From NCBI GenBank assembly GCA_965225715.1, contig CBDDBK010000004.1:248001-312000 (forward strand): DNA of 64,000 nt, read 5' to 3'. The notes under the pieces were generated by a model, which saw only the letters and a program-made list of their open reading frames with translations, ran no database searches and was not told where the DNA came from. This document shows positions 8,966 to 18,625 of the stretch, in pieces. The stretch comes from CBDDBK01 sp965225715 (GTDB taxonomy: Bacteria; Bacteroidota; Bacteroidia; Cytophagales; Flammeovirgaceae). Position numbers and translations under genes: made by a program. Position 1 is the stretch's first letter. Each line of letters opens with the position of its first letter.

Positions 8966-9421
8966 ATGTTATCCAAAATATGATGGTAAACTTTATACAT
9001 AACCATAGACCAGAGCTCATCAACTTTTAAGGTCTTGCAAAAACGCTGCTTGGGTTTGATTTTGACCTCTGTATTAGCAAGAATAGATTAAAACTTTTCT
9101 AGTATTAATACCTTATAGTTCAGCAATATCTCTAATGCCCACTCGTCTGACAAACATATGTTTAACTCCTTCAATTATTTCTTTTTGACAAGTTTAATAG
9201 TTTAGTTCCTGGCACTATAAACTGGCGTTGACAGGTTTTGTGTCGATAATTTTATTTGTTCAATTTGTTTATTCCATTTTTTCTTATATCTTTCCCGCCG
9301 CATTTGGAGCATTTTAAGGTTATTTCTATGGTCATTTTAGTCTATTTAAATCAATAGACAAATATAGCTCTAAATGTCTCAATATCAAAACTTTTTTAAA
9401 TCATACTTTCTGCAACAGCAC
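8966..9421 (-). pseudogene. Decayed IS1-family element (copy a)
   Basis: On the minus strand from about 9336 the sequence reads MTIEITLKCSKCGGKDIRKN, an InsA-type zinc ribbon, then a stop codon. Further pieces follow in shifting frames: NYR-KTCQRQF, FVRRVGIRDIAEL and KVDELWSMV, which match successive parts of IS1 transposases up to the DE-W motif. The C-terminal third is missing. The outer flanks resemble the ends of the other IS1 relics (TGTTGCAGAAAGTATGATT and ATATGATGGTAAACTTTATA). Several stops make it non-functional. It fills the gap before the LPP20-like gene. Confidence 0.75.
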
Positions 9422-9449
9422 TATTACCTTATATAGCTTCTAAAAAAAT

Positions 9450-11234
9450 ATGAACAGAAAAGTTATTATAGTTCTAACAATTCTATTTTCTTCTATAGGC
9501 TTTACTTTAGACTTTCAAGCTAAAAACAGTAAGCCTGATTGGATAGATTATACAACACGAAAATTAAAATATCCAGATCGATTGTATCTCACTGGTTTTG
9601 TGTCTGAAAATAGCTCTAAAGATAGAGAAGCTAAAACTATTGAACAGCTGAAAGATTTGGCAAAGGTTAATTTATTGCAGTCTATAAAGGTTGATTTAAA
9701 ATTAGAATCAGCCTTAGAACTGCAAAATATAACTAAAGGTGGACAGACTCGCAGCTCTGAACGTTTTATTCAGAATAGTTATGCTGCTGCTCAAGCAACT
9801 ATCGTAGGTATTCAGATTGAAACTTTTTATGACAGCAAGGCTAAAATTAATTATGCTTTTGCTTATGCTAAAATAGCAACAGTTATCAATTATTATAAAA
9901 AAATTCTCTCTAATAATTTAGCAGATATAGATCCCTATTTTGAAAGTTTTCAAATGGCTAAGGCTAAGAAAGACCACATTAAGGCAATTCAAGATTTGGA
10001 TCATATTAGGGAAAATATAAATAAAATTAAAGTTGCCCAATCTATTCTAACGGCTCTAAAAGTTAGTGAATTGAGTCTTGAAAAAACCTTAACAGAAACC
10101 CATGCTTTAAAATTGAACCAAGAAATTAATCAACTTTTTAAAGATAAAACATTATCGATCAATCAAGCATGTTATTTTTTAGTTTATGGTCTATACCTAC
10201 AACAGCCGTCTGCCAAACATACTATTTTTCTAAACAAGTTCACGTTTAGTAATACTCATTTAACATCCTCACTTTCTCAACATTTAGTAAATGCTTTAAA
10301 AAATCACTTTTTAAAATTTGGTTATATTATTACCGAAAAAACAGATAATCCTTTTCAAATTAATGGGCATTTTGATTGGCAAGACGATGTTTTAAAAGTT
10401 AATATGACTCTTAATAATTTAAAAAATCAAGATATTGTAGCGGCTAATTATAATTATTTAAGTCTGAATTGGATTAAAGAAAACAAAATTGCTTACTTGC
10501 CCGGTGAGGTTTTAAAGGCAAGGCTTTTAGAAAAATTGGCTTTAACCCACAAACTTAGTAGTGATTCTCAAGTTGGCTGGTCAAGGCAAGAAAATCTATC
10601 TATATTAGCATCTGTTGATAGTCAAGGTGTTCAGAACTTACCACTTATTTTAAGTTTGGAAAATAAAAAAGATAATATTCTTGACCAAGGTAGTACAGAC
10701 TTGAAGGGTATTGCTTATTTTAATACGAAAAGGAAATTAAATCAATTTTCTAATAAAGCCATTAGTGTCAGAGTTAATATTCCAAAATTCATTGGACTAC
10801 CTCAAAATCACCCTTTTATAAAAACTATAAATAGTCCAACTTATACGTTTTATTTAAGTACAAGCACAGTGAAAGTGTATGTAGAAACAGAAGAAAAAAA
10901 TCTAAATAAAAACTTGACTATCCCTTTTTTAGAACCTCGTATCAAACAAATTTTGACTGATAAACACTATGAATTTTCACCGGATAAAGCCAATAGCGAT
11001 CTTTATATAAAGATAGAAGCCAATACTAGACCGGGTCCAAACTCTTATGGTATATTTTTTAGTTATATAGACGCTACTATTTCAGTTATAGATTTAGGCT
11101 CTAATCATGAAGTTTATAAGAATAAATTTACAACTATAAAAGGTGCGGGTCAAAATTTTGAACTTGCTGGTATGAAGGCTTTTGAAATGTTATCTAAAAA
11201 AGTTAAAAATGAACTGCTAAAAGAATTGGAGTAA
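9450..11234 (+). CDS. Exported LPP20-like protein
   Basis: A 594-residue protein with an N-terminal signal (about residues 1-24) and no lipobox cysteine. Residues about 28-150 (PDWIDY, YPDRLYLTGFV, then a long helix with LKDLAKVNLLQSI) resemble the LPP20/FlgP-type domain found in cell-envelope proteins. The C-terminus (about 470-594) has a second alpha/beta segment with SDLYIKIEANTRPG and a closing helix AFEMLSKKVKNELL. The middle is rich in beta structure and not recognised. Function unknown; an envelope role is inferred from the signal and domain. A clear terminator follows. The exported protein at 20450-21109 may share a related domain. Confidence 0.7.
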   Translation: MNRKVIIVLTILFSSIGFTLDFQAKNSKPDWIDYTTRKLKYPDRLYLTGFVSENSSKDREAKTIEQLKDLAKVNLLQSIKVDLKLESALELQNITKGGQTRSSERFIQNSYAAAQATIVGIQIETFYDSKAKINYAFAYAKIATVINYYKKILSNNLADIDPYFESFQMAKAKKDHIKAIQDLDHIRENINKIKVAQSILTALKVSELSLEKTLTETHALKLNQEINQLFKDKTLSINQACYFLVYGLYLQQPSAKHTIFLNKFTFSNTHLTSSLSQHLVNALKNHFLKFGYIITEKTDNPFQINGHFDWQDDVLKVNMTLNNLKNQDIVAANYNYLSLNWIKENKIAYLPGEVLKARLLEKLALTHKLSSDSQVGWSRQENLSILASVDSQGVQNLPLILSLENKKDNILDQGSTDLKGIAYFNTKRKLNQFSNKAISVRVNIPKFIGLPQNHPFIKTINSPTYTFYLSTSTVKVYVETEEKNLNKNLTIPFLEPRIKQILTDKHYEFSPDKANSDLYIKIEANTRPGPNSYGIFFSYIDATISVIDLGSNHEVYKNKFTTIKGAGQNFELAGMKAFEMLSKKVKNELLKELE

Positions 11235-11239
11235 GTATA

Positions 11240-11273
11240 AAAAAGTTGGCAATTTTATACCTGCCAACTTTTT
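11240..11273. terminator. Hairpin terminator between convergent genes
   Basis: The stem AGTTGGCA / TGCCAACT, extended by A/T pairs, has a ~10-base loop with A-runs on one side and a T-run on the other. It can terminate both the LPP20-like gene and the thioredoxin-like gene. Confidence 0.75.
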
Positions 11274-11296
11274 AAATTTAAGTGCTCTTAACTCTA

Positions 11297-11914
11297 TTAA
11301 CTTTTTTTCCATTTAATTGTACAGCCGATTGCCTTAGTAAAGTTTTGAGGTATTTCTTTTCCAGCCAATAAAGCATCAATAGCATCTTGGACATAAAACT
11401 TAGAAATATTATTCCCTTTGGCATTATTATCAATTGCTCCGATATAGGCTACTTTTAAACCATCTGATTCTTTATTAAGTAAATAAACATGAGGTGTTCT
11501 AGTAGCACCAAACTGAGTTGCAACTTTTTGACTTTCATCGTACAAATAAGGAAAAGCATACGATTTTTCTTTAGCTCTTTTCACCATATTATCAAAAGAA
11601 TCACCCGGATAATTTTTAGCGTCATTAGAATTAATAGCTATAACTGAATAGCCTTTAGGCGCATAAGTACGGTGAAGTTCTATAATTCGATCTTCATATA
11701 ATTTAGAATAGGGGCAGGTGTTACAAGTAAAAATAACAATAACACCTTTATCTTTCAAAGTAGCAATAGAAACATTTTTCCCATCAACATTTTTTAGACT
11801 AAAATCAGTAACTTTATCTCCAATTTGATAACCTTTAGTCTGATTGTTCTGGGTAAATGCAACAGTTGAAAAAAGAACTAAAAAACACACTAAAATATTG
11901 ATAATAAATCTCAT
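11297..11914 (-). CDS. Exported thioredoxin-fold (AhpC/TSA-like redoxin) protein
   Basis: A 205-residue protein with a signal peptide (MRFIINILVCFLVLFSTVAF) and a redoxin domain. Motifs include GDKVTDFSLKNVDGK, the redox pair Cys64-x-x-Cys67 in FTCNTCPYSK, and the cis-proline region ATRTPHVYLLN. The layout matches periplasmic peroxiredoxin-like or TlpA-like proteins of about 200 aa that are common in Bacteroidota. The CNTCP motif suggests a thiol-disulfide role, but whether it reduces peroxides or client proteins cannot be told. It is a single gene, convergent with the LPP20-like gene. Confidence 0.85.
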   Translation of the reverse strand: MRFIINILVCFLVLFSTVAFTQNNQTKGYQIGDKVTDFSLKNVDGKNVSIATLKDKGVIVIFTCNTCPYSKLYEDRIIELHRTYAPKGYSVIAINSNDAKNYPGDSFDNMVKRAKEKSYAFPYLYDESQKVATQFGATRTPHVYLLNKESDGLKVAYIGAIDNNAKGNNISKFYVQDAIDALLAGKEIPQNFTKAIGCTIKWKKS

Positions 11915-12111
11915 AACTATATTATTTAAATTGAAATAAAAAATAAAGAAGTTTAATCTTCTCCATAATATATTATTTGTTTTTAAAGTTTAATAAGTAT
12001 TTGTTTTTTTAATATAGAATTTCATTCTGTTTGATAATTAGAAATTTATGTTGTAAAATTTATAGAAATTTGATAAAATATTATAATTCTTAATATTAGA
12101 ATATTTAAGTT

Positions 12112-13932
12112 CTATTGATTCATTTGCCCCAACAAATAATTGACAATACTTTCTACTGTAAGATCGGAGCTGTTTAATATATCTTTATAAGCATCCGGTA
12201 ATTTAAGGTTAATTTGAACACCTCTACTTGAAGCATAATTAGCTTTAGAAGAAACTTGAGCATAATATTTAATAGTTGTTTCTAAATTTAATTTTTCGAA
12301 CTCTGTTTCTACCTGATGCGCTCTAACAGCTGCTAAATCTAAATTTGTCTTGATTATATCGCCTTTTTTAAAATTTATTACGCTTTGTTTTTCTGTATCT
12401 TTTTTATAAAAAGAAAAGTTTACAATTGGTTTTAAAGCAATGTTTACTTTTTTTGAATCAGAATAGCGAACTGCAATTTCTTGACCACTGGGACATTTGG
12501 CACATTTGCTTGCATCGGCTAAACCTGTGACTTCTACAATAATTTGACTTAAATCTATATTTCCTTTTTCTTTCAAAACTTTTAAAAGCGTTGTGCTTAG
12601 TGTTGCAAGTACTTGAGCATGTGGAGAAACTACAACACCTAAGCCATAATCTTGAATAACGGTGCTGTAATTTTCACAGTCTTGAATTCTAAAATTTACT
12701 TCAAAACCTTTATTATCCTGTTTAATTTCTTCTTCATAACAATTTAAAATTTCTGCTATTCCATCAGGTAAACCTGCTTTAATTAAGTCTTTTTTATTCA
12801 TATTGATTAAATCTTCACTTATACGTTTTAAGTCTTTTGAAATAATATCATTGATATTTTTAACTTTAGCAATTTTTTTTTCAGCATCTTGATAAGGTTT
12901 ATGCGTAACAATATCTGGGCAACTTTTTTCGAGCAGTTTTTGAAGATTTGCCATTTTCCCAGCCATATTGAAAGGCTGTCCTTTATTATATTTTTGAGCT
13001 ATAGTCTTTTCAAAACCTTCTGGGTTTTTAAAGTATATACTGTATGCTGCTTCTAAATAATGTTCTCTTTCTTTGCAACATGCTTGATTATCATTAAAAT
13101 AGGCACTATAATAATTTGAGAGAATATCTGAGATTTCATTACTGAAAGCTCTCGTATCAAGACAGCTTTGATTTATAAATTTATAACAGTTATTGGCATC
13201 GAAATATTCTTCAAGAGGACGTGCATTATTGCCTTGAGTTGCTTCTAAAAGTGCAACTGCAAAATCTTGTTCCACTTGTTGACAATCTTTTTTTTCTTCA
13301 GCAGCAGCCCGATATATACATTTTGGATTTTCTTCTTTTAACCTATCAATTAAAAAAGCATCTATACCATAAGACTTTAATTTTTCTTTATCATCCATAG
13401 AAAGCTTGTCCCAAATTTTTCGTATTCGATTTAAATATTCGCAATAATTAGGTAGAATCCGGTTTCGTCTATAATAGTCATTATAAGGTATTCTACCTCC
13501 AAGAAACTTATTACTTATCCCCATCTTTTTGCCATAAAAAGAAATAAAATCTATAATAATGACGTGATAAGTATAAGGTTTATTGGCAATCAAATAGTTT
13601 TCTTTAAATTCGTTTAATTTTTTGGTATGTTTGTCAGCTTTTGGATCTTTTGGGCTAGTTCTACCTGGTATAATTACTGTCTTAGCAACTGCTTTAGCAA
13701 ATAGTCTCTGTACTTCTGAACGTCTATAACGACGGTACATACCACTTTTGTATTCTTTATAAAACATCAAACACGGTACCAACCATTCTTTTAAAACATA
13801 TTCATCTTCTTTAGGAATTTGTTTTTTTTTAGCTTGTATAGCATTTAAAATTACATCATAAGATTGGCCATATATTTTACCAGAAGTTAATAAAAAAAAT
13901 AAAATAGTAAATGATAAAAATTTAGTGTGCAT
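12112..13932 (-). CDS. Large exported protein with an OmpA-like C-terminal region
   Basis: A 606-residue protein with a signal peptide ending near SGKIYGQ (residue ~23). I do not recognise residues 25-400, which are helical, charged and cysteine-containing (for example KDCQQVEQD and NDNQACCKERE). From about residue 425 the order is IIVEVTGLADASK, a ~60-residue insertion, then TNLDLAAVRAHQVETEFEKL and a final beta strand. This spacing recalls the peptidoglycan-binding OmpA/MotB fold (V-G-xAD, then N-xLAxxRA). The insert contains a CAKC pair. If correct, the protein is periplasmic and may anchor to peptidoglycan. No operon partner. Confidence 0.55.
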   Translation of the reverse strand: MHTKFLSFTILFFLLTSGKIYGQSYDVILNAIQAKKKQIPKEDEYVLKEWLVPCLMFYKEYKSGMYRRYRRSEVQRLFAKAVAKTVIIPGRTSPKDPKADKHTKKLNEFKENYLIANKPYTYHVIIIDFISFYGKKMGISNKFLGGRIPYNDYYRRNRILPNYCEYLNRIRKIWDKLSMDDKEKLKSYGIDAFLIDRLKEENPKCIYRAAAEEKKDCQQVEQDFAVALLEATQGNNARPLEEYFDANNCYKFINQSCLDTRAFSNEISDILSNYYSAYFNDNQACCKEREHYLEAAYSIYFKNPEGFEKTIAQKYNKGQPFNMAGKMANLQKLLEKSCPDIVTHKPYQDAEKKIAKVKNINDIISKDLKRISEDLINMNKKDLIKAGLPDGIAEILNCYEEEIKQDNKGFEVNFRIQDCENYSTVIQDYGLGVVVSPHAQVLATLSTTLLKVLKEKGNIDLSQIIVEVTGLADASKCAKCPSGQEIAVRYSDSKKVNIALKPIVNFSFYKKDTEKQSVINFKKGDIIKTNLDLAAVRAHQVETEFEKLNLETTIKYYAQVSSKANYASSRGVQINLKLPDAYKDILNSSDLTVESIVNYLLGQMNQ

Positions 13933-14486
13933 AATTATAATTTATAATATTAATTTGCTTTGATCTTGCGACCAATTTAATGAAAAGTAAAATCTTGTAT
14001 CTATGTTAATTTAATTTATAAAATTAAAGGTGCTAAAAACATGCCAATGTATCTAATTATTAGCTTCAAAAATAAATAATATTTTTACGGACGAAATCTC
14101 TTAACATTGTAAAGTATAAGACTTCATATTATTACACAATTGCTTACCAAACTATTTCAATAGTTATTAAAATATTAAAATAGTTGATTTTTAGATACAT
14201 CTGAAAAAATAGTGGTCTAAAATATGTATATTTAATTATGTTTAAGGTTTAAAATATAATATTTAATTAGCTCTTTTTAAATCAAAAATGAATCAAAAAA
14301 TTATTGTGTTTAGATCAAATTTTTTATATAACTATAAAAAAATTCAATCTAATAACTTAATTTATTATTGATTAATAAATTATCTTTGCATTTGTTTAAA
14401 TTTAAGTCAAATTTGATAGTTAAAAAGACTTCATTTGTTGTTCAAAATTCATTTTTACTATTCTATTTAAATTTTGTTTTGATGTT
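13933..14486. other. Long AT-rich gap before rpsG
   Basis: This is the shared upstream region of two divergent genes. Apart from the rpsG -7 box near 14381 I see no gene, RNA or repeat copy. In most bacteria rpsL would precede rpsG; here nothing resembling S12 is present. Confidence 0.5.
14381..14388 (+). promoter_or_regulatory. Bacteroidota-type -7 promoter box for rpsG
   Basis: TATCTTTG, followed by CA, matches the TAnnTTTG box recognised by the Bacteroidota primary sigma factor. It lies about 100 bp before the rpsG ATG. A TTG for the -33 box is not found at the ideal spacing, so the call is tentative. Confidence 0.45.
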
Positions 14487-14984
14487 ATGAGAAGAAAAAA
14501 GCCTAAAAAGCGCTATATATTGCCCGATCCTCGTTACAAGGAAGTTTTAGTTACTAAGTTTGTTAATAGCTTAATGGAGTCAGGAAAAAAGCAGCTTGCC
14601 TATTCTATTTTTTATAGTGCTATGGATCTTGTAGAAGAAAAAATTCCTAAAGAAGATGAAGAAAGTGAATTGAAACAGGATACCAGTTTGGATATTTTTA
14701 AACGTGCTTTGGATAATATATCGCCTTCGGTAGAAGTTAAATCTAAACGCATTGGAGGAGCTAATTTTCAAGTGCCTTTAGAAGTTAGACCAGAAAGAAA
14801 AATGGCATTATCTATAAAGTGGCTAATCAAATTTGCCCGGGGGCGTCATGAAAGAACTATGCAAGAACGGCTAGCCTTAGAAATTTTAGCTGCATCCAAA
14901 GGTGAAGGTACAGCTGTTAAGAAAAAAGACGATACCCACAGAATGGCTGAAGCTAATAAAGCATTTTCCCGTTTTAGATTTTAA
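14487..14984 (+). CDS. rpsG: 30S ribosomal protein S7
   Basis: A 165-residue S7, which nucleates assembly of the 30S head and contacts tRNA at the E site. MRRKKPKKRYILPDPRY, VEVKSKRIGGANFQVPLEV and the C-terminal DDTHRMAEANKAFSRFRF are diagnostic. It is about 7 residues longer than usual Bacteroidota S7 because of an acidic stretch (KIPKEDEESELKQD) in the variable loop. It is normally in rpsL-rpsG-fusA; here neither S12 nor EF-G is adjacent, so it is a single-gene unit. Confidence 0.97.
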   Translation: MRRKKPKKRYILPDPRYKEVLVTKFVNSLMESGKKQLAYSIFYSAMDLVEEKIPKEDEESELKQDTSLDIFKRALDNISPSVEVKSKRIGGANFQVPLEVRPERKMALSIKWLIKFARGRHERTMQERLALEILAASKGEGTAVKKKDDTHRMAEANKAFSRFRF

Positions 14985-15077
14985 AGAAAGTTAAAATATT
15001 GTAAATGAACAATAAATACTTACATAAACTATTTATTTACAATGTTTTAACTTGATTATATTTGCTGTGTTTTATAG

Positions 15078-15174
15078 ATTGTAGTTACTTCACTTGAAAA
15101 AAGGATTTTTGGAAGATTTAACTTCTTCATATTGAAAATGACTATTTCCCAGAGTAAAAATAGTATTGCTATAT
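15078..15174 (+). repeat. Full copy of the ~93-bp dispersed repeat
   Basis: It starts with TTGTAGTTACTTCACTTGAA, passes through AAAAGGATTTTTGG and TATTGAAAATG, and ends TAGTATTGCTATA. It is subfamily A, with TTTCCC before the last A/T block. Confidence 0.7.
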
Positions 15175-15212
15175 TTCTATGATTAATTGTTTTGATTAAA
15201 TTAGATAAAAAA

Positions 15213-15262
15213 CTTTAAATGCCTCAATATCAAAATGTTTTTAAATTCTATTTTTTATTGAA
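15213..15262 (-). repeat. Left-end fragment of an IS1-family element (copy e)
   Basis: AATGCCTCAATATCAAAA, followed by TTTTTAAAT, matches the region just inside the left end of IS1 relics a, b and c. Only about 50 bp remain. Confidence 0.4.
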
Positions 15263-15291
15263 CTAAAAAACTATCAAATAATTTAATAGAT

Positions 15292-16323
15292 ATGAATTAT
15301 TATAAACATTTAATTCGTCCACTATTATTTTGTTTACCGGCTGAAACTGCTCATGATCTGTCTATTAAATTATTAAAAAATATATCAATTCTCCCAACAC
15401 TATCCGATTCTTTTAAGACGACGCCCACAGAACTATTTGGTATTCATTTCAAAAATAAAGTAGGATTAGCAGCAGGATTGGATAAAAATGCCAGTGCAGT
15501 AGTACAATTATCTAATTTGGGTTTTGGATTTGTAGAAATTGGGACAGTAACTCCTAAACCCCAATTGGGTAATCCATTACCTCGTCTTTTTCGTTTGCCT
15601 AAAGATTTAGCTGTTATCAATAGGATGGGTTTTAATAATTTAGGTGTTGATATAATTTCGAATCGGCTTAAAACTATTCGTAAAAAAAATGAAAATATAA
15701 TTATAGGCGGTAACATTGGTAAAAATAAGACAACACCAAATGAACTTGCTTGGAAAGACTATTTAGAATGTTTTATAAAATTATTTGATTATATTAATTA
15801 TTTTACTGTTAATGTTAGTTCACCTAATACACCTAATCTTAGAGATTTACAAGAAGGTAATACATTGTTAATCCTTTTAGAAAAACTTCAAAACTTTAAC
15901 CAAAACCAAAAAAAATCTAAACCTATACTTCTAAAAATATCACCCGATCTCGACAATAAGGCTATCGACACTATTTTAAAAGTTGTTCAAACAACAGGTG
16001 TAGATGCTATCATTACCTGCAATACTACAACAAGCCGTCCTATTGTTAAAAGTGATTTGGAAATCGTGAAAAAGATTGGGTCTGGCGGTTTAAGTGGATT
16101 ACCTTTGTATAAAAAATCGAATGCAAGTATCGCTTATATTAATCAAAAAATGAAAGGAAAACTTCCGATTATAGGTGTTGGAGGCATTATGAACAAATCC
16201 CAAGCGATAGAAAAAATATCATTAGGTGCTAACTTAATCCAGTTATATACAGGTTTTATTTACGAAGGCTGGTCACTATTACATAGTATTTTAAGAGAAT
16301 TTGAAAATGAATCTTTGTCATGA
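15292..16323 (+). CDS. pyrD: Dihydroorotate dehydrogenase, class 2 (quinone)
   Basis: A 343-residue flavoenzyme that oxidises dihydroorotate to orotate in pyrimidine synthesis and passes electrons to quinone. The extra N-terminal helical segment (MNYYKHLIRPLLFCLPAETA) that attaches class 2 enzymes to the membrane is present. It is followed by VGLAAGLDKNA, EIGTVTPKPQ, NRMGFNN, the catalytic-serine loop VNVSSPNTPNLRDLQ, and the FMN phosphate site GVGGIM. Length is as expected. No other pyr gene is adjacent. Confidence 0.95.
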   Translation: MNYYKHLIRPLLFCLPAETAHDLSIKLLKNISILPTLSDSFKTTPTELFGIHFKNKVGLAAGLDKNASAVVQLSNLGFGFVEIGTVTPKPQLGNPLPRLFRLPKDLAVINRMGFNNLGVDIISNRLKTIRKKNENIIIGGNIGKNKTTPNELAWKDYLECFIKLFDYINYFTVNVSSPNTPNLRDLQEGNTLLILLEKLQNFNQNQKKSKPILLKISPDLDNKAIDTILKVVQTTGVDAIITCNTTTSRPIVKSDLEIVKKIGSGGLSGLPLYKKSNASIAYINQKMKGKLPIIGVGGIMNKSQAIEKISLGANLIQLYTGFIYEGWSLLHSILREFENESLS

Positions 16324-16723
16324 AATGCAGTCTACTCTATTCATTTTCAAAATTGATATTGCCTTCTACAATATCATCAGATTTATAAATAGAACAAGTA
16401 TCTTTTGGCTTATTGTAAAGTAATACCATTAATGATTTAAAAATATAGATATAAAAACTCTTGTTTTTTTCTAATTTTAAATTGAAAATCAGTTAATTAT
16501 TTTTTTTATTATTCAAGTAAAACCAATTGTGTAATGATAGTATTAGTTATTTACTAAATTTCACTGTATAAAAAAAGAAATTAAAAAAGTATGTTAAATA
16601 TCTTATTATCAATTTTTTACATAAGAAGAATACAAACTAAACACGCTCTAACAATTCCTAAAAATCAGCCATCTTTTCATAGCTTATCTAAACTAAATTA
16701 TTCCTACTTTATCATTCTTTATG
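16324..16723. other. Intergenic gap with a possible minor repeat
   Basis: No gene or RNA is visible. At about 16437-16530 the stretch around AATTTTAAATTGAAAATCAG closely resembles 50287-50345, which may be a second short dispersed repeat. The rest is plain A/T-rich sequence. Confidence 0.35.
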
Positions 16724-17923
16724 TTACCTTTTTTTTAATTTTTGTATAGATTCTTTAGTTCTTTTATAAATTTTTTTCTTTTTATTAGAATATTTAATAA
16801 TTTTTTTATAATAGCTTAAGGCTAAATTTTTTTTGTTTTGGCTAGCAGCAAATTGTCCTAATTTTTCTAGAGAAAATAAATAGTATCCTGATTTATAATA
16901 CTTCATATCTTCACTTAAACGAATAGTTTTTCTAAAATAATACTGCATGCTGTCTTTTTTATTGTAAGCATAGTAATAATAACCAAGGAAAAAACTAGCA
17001 TAACGATTAGCATAGTTGTTATAACCGATCTCTTTATTTTCTACTTTTTTAATGATCTCAAGAGATATTTTTTTTAATTCTTTCATCATACCCAAAGCAT
17101 ATAGACTTCGAGCATAATAATAATGGAAATGGGCATTATCTGGGAAAGTTTTATGCAGATATTGAGATAGTTCTCTTGCTTTTTTATAATTTTTTTGGTC
17201 TTGTAAATAGATCCTTAAAAGTAAAAAAACAGCTTCTATACGGGTATAAAAAGATTTTTGTATAGCTTGTTCAAATAATTGTAATCCTTTTTTTTGATTA
17301 CCATCTCTAAAAAACCAAAAAACGGGTTTTAAAATAGGATAATTTTCTGGAAGCCAGACAGAATAATAATTATAAATAGCTTCTCCAAGTAATAATTCAG
17401 GTGTTAAGTCTTTATATTCTTTAGCAATATCTAAGTATTTGAGGGCTTGTTTACTATTAAAAACAGCTCTTTTCCAGTCTCCATTTTCACCTAATACAGA
17501 AGCTTTTATACCATAAGAAAGGGATAAAAAAAAACTGGATTCTGCTTTCACCAAAGGTTCATTTTTATATGATTTTTTGGCATAATAAATAGCAGTATCC
17601 ATATAGGCAAAGAGAGATTTGCGATAGGTTTTATTCTTTTCATCTGACATAATTTGCCACCATTTAGACATACCAAATAAAAAGTAAGGAAGAGCATGTT
17701 TAGGATATTGGTTTCTAAACCAACCAAATAAACTATTTGCCTTTTTAAATTTAAAGTTATATAAGTCGTTTATACCTAATGTTACTTGAACTTGTATACT
17801 CGGATGGTCTAATAAAGTTTCTACACTATCAGGATGAGGCAGATATTGTCCAGATACCCTAAATATACTTAATATGCCAAATAACAACATATTTAGTTTA
17901 ATATTTTTTTTAAACTCTAGCAT
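16724..17923 (-). CDS. TPR-repeat protein with N-terminal signal
   Basis: A 399-residue protein with a hydrophobic N-terminal segment ending in SGQ (residue ~26), likely a signal peptide. The rest is almost entirely helical, with tetratricopeptide-like helix pairs at about 45-80, 105-160, 215-300 and 345-385, such as NAHFHYYYARSLYALGMMKE and KLGQFAASQNKKNLALSYYK. TPR proteins act as scaffolds, and no enzyme motif is seen. It is probably periplasmic. No operon partner; specific role unknown. Confidence 0.7.
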   Translation of the reverse strand: MLEFKKNIKLNMLLFGILSIFRVSGQYLPHPDSVETLLDHPSIQVQVTLGINDLYNFKFKKANSLFGWFRNQYPKHALPYFLFGMSKWWQIMSDEKNKTYRKSLFAYMDTAIYYAKKSYKNEPLVKAESSFFLSLSYGIKASVLGENGDWKRAVFNSKQALKYLDIAKEYKDLTPELLLGEAIYNYYSVWLPENYPILKPVFWFFRDGNQKKGLQLFEQAIQKSFYTRIEAVFLLLRIYLQDQKNYKKARELSQYLHKTFPDNAHFHYYYARSLYALGMMKELKKISLEIIKKVENKEIGYNNYANRYASFFLGYYYYAYNKKDSMQYYFRKTIRLSEDMKYYKSGYYLFSLEKLGQFAASQNKKNLALSYYKKIIKYSNKKKKIYKRTKESIQKLKKR

Positions 17924-18337
17924 AAAATGGTCTAATATTAGAATGGAATAGTTAAATTGTATTAAAAAAAAATTTATAAAGTCATATTACAATAATAAAA
18001 AGTTATGACTCTTAGTTAAACTAATAAGATGACAGGTAGTTGATAAGTTTACAAAAATAAAACTACTGTTCTAATTTGGTAAAACTTGATTTTTTGATTC
18101 TAATATGATCATTAAGAGTAATCTCATAAAAACAAACAAATGTTTGACTGTTTTATTAGGCAGATTATTAATAGTAAAAATTTTGAATTTGGGTTTACTT
18201 TTTAAATCATATAGAATTGATTTTTTATATTCTTTACATAGCTTTGGATAGATATTATTTTTACTTGATTTCCTTATAAGAGGTTTAGGCTATTTAAGTT
18301 TAGATAATAAATCTAAATAGTATTAATAAAAAATGAA
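17924..18337. other. Shared upstream region of the TPR and ArsR genes
   Basis: A divergent promoter region with no recognisable gene or repeat copy. The inverted repeat just before the ArsR start is listed separately. Confidence 0.5.
18299..18317. promoter_or_regulatory. Candidate operator before the ArsR gene
   Basis: TTTAGAT-AATAA-ATCTAAA is a perfect 7-bp inverted repeat 20 bp before the ATG. ArsR proteins commonly bind such dyads in their own promoters, so autoregulation is plausible but inferred. Confidence 0.4.
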
Positions 18338-18625
18338 ATGAAAACATTTAACATTAATTTATTTGAAAATACTTCTGAAATATTAAAAGTCATAGCCCAT
18401 CCTATTCGCATAGGCATAATTCATTTATTATCTGAGGAAGATCAGCTTTCAGTAACTCAGATTTATAAATATTTAAAAATAGAACAAGCTACTGCTTCTC
18501 ATCATCTTAGAATTCTTAAAGATAAACAAATTGTGTGCGTACAAAGAAATGGAAAATCTGCTTTTTATTCACTTAATTGTAAAGAAATTGGTAACATCGT
18601 TAATTTGATGTTTACATTTTTTTAA
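18338..18625 (+). CDS. ArsR-family winged-helix transcriptional regulator
   Basis: A 95-residue protein made of one winged helix-turn-helix. AHPIRIGIIHLLSEEDQLSV is the first helices, ATASHHLRILKDKQIV the recognition helix, and RNGKSAFYSLN the beta wing. Length is typical of ArsR/SmtB proteins. The metal-site cysteine box (ELCVCDL) of ArsR/SmtB sensors is absent, since the aligned region is VTQIYKYLKI. It therefore probably senses something other than arsenic or zinc through that site. No efflux or stress gene sits beside it, so its targets are unknown. Confidence 0.9.
   Translation: MKTFNINLFENTSEILKVIAHPIRIGIIHLLSEEDQLSVTQIYKYLKIEQATASHHLRILKDKQIVCVQRNGKSAFYSLNCKEIGNIVNLMFTFF

Noticed and set aside
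16437..16530. Second dispersed repeat family shared with 50240-50345
   Set aside because: The similarity around AATTTTAAATTGAAAAT is real, but with two A/T-rich copies it could be chance; no ends could be defined.
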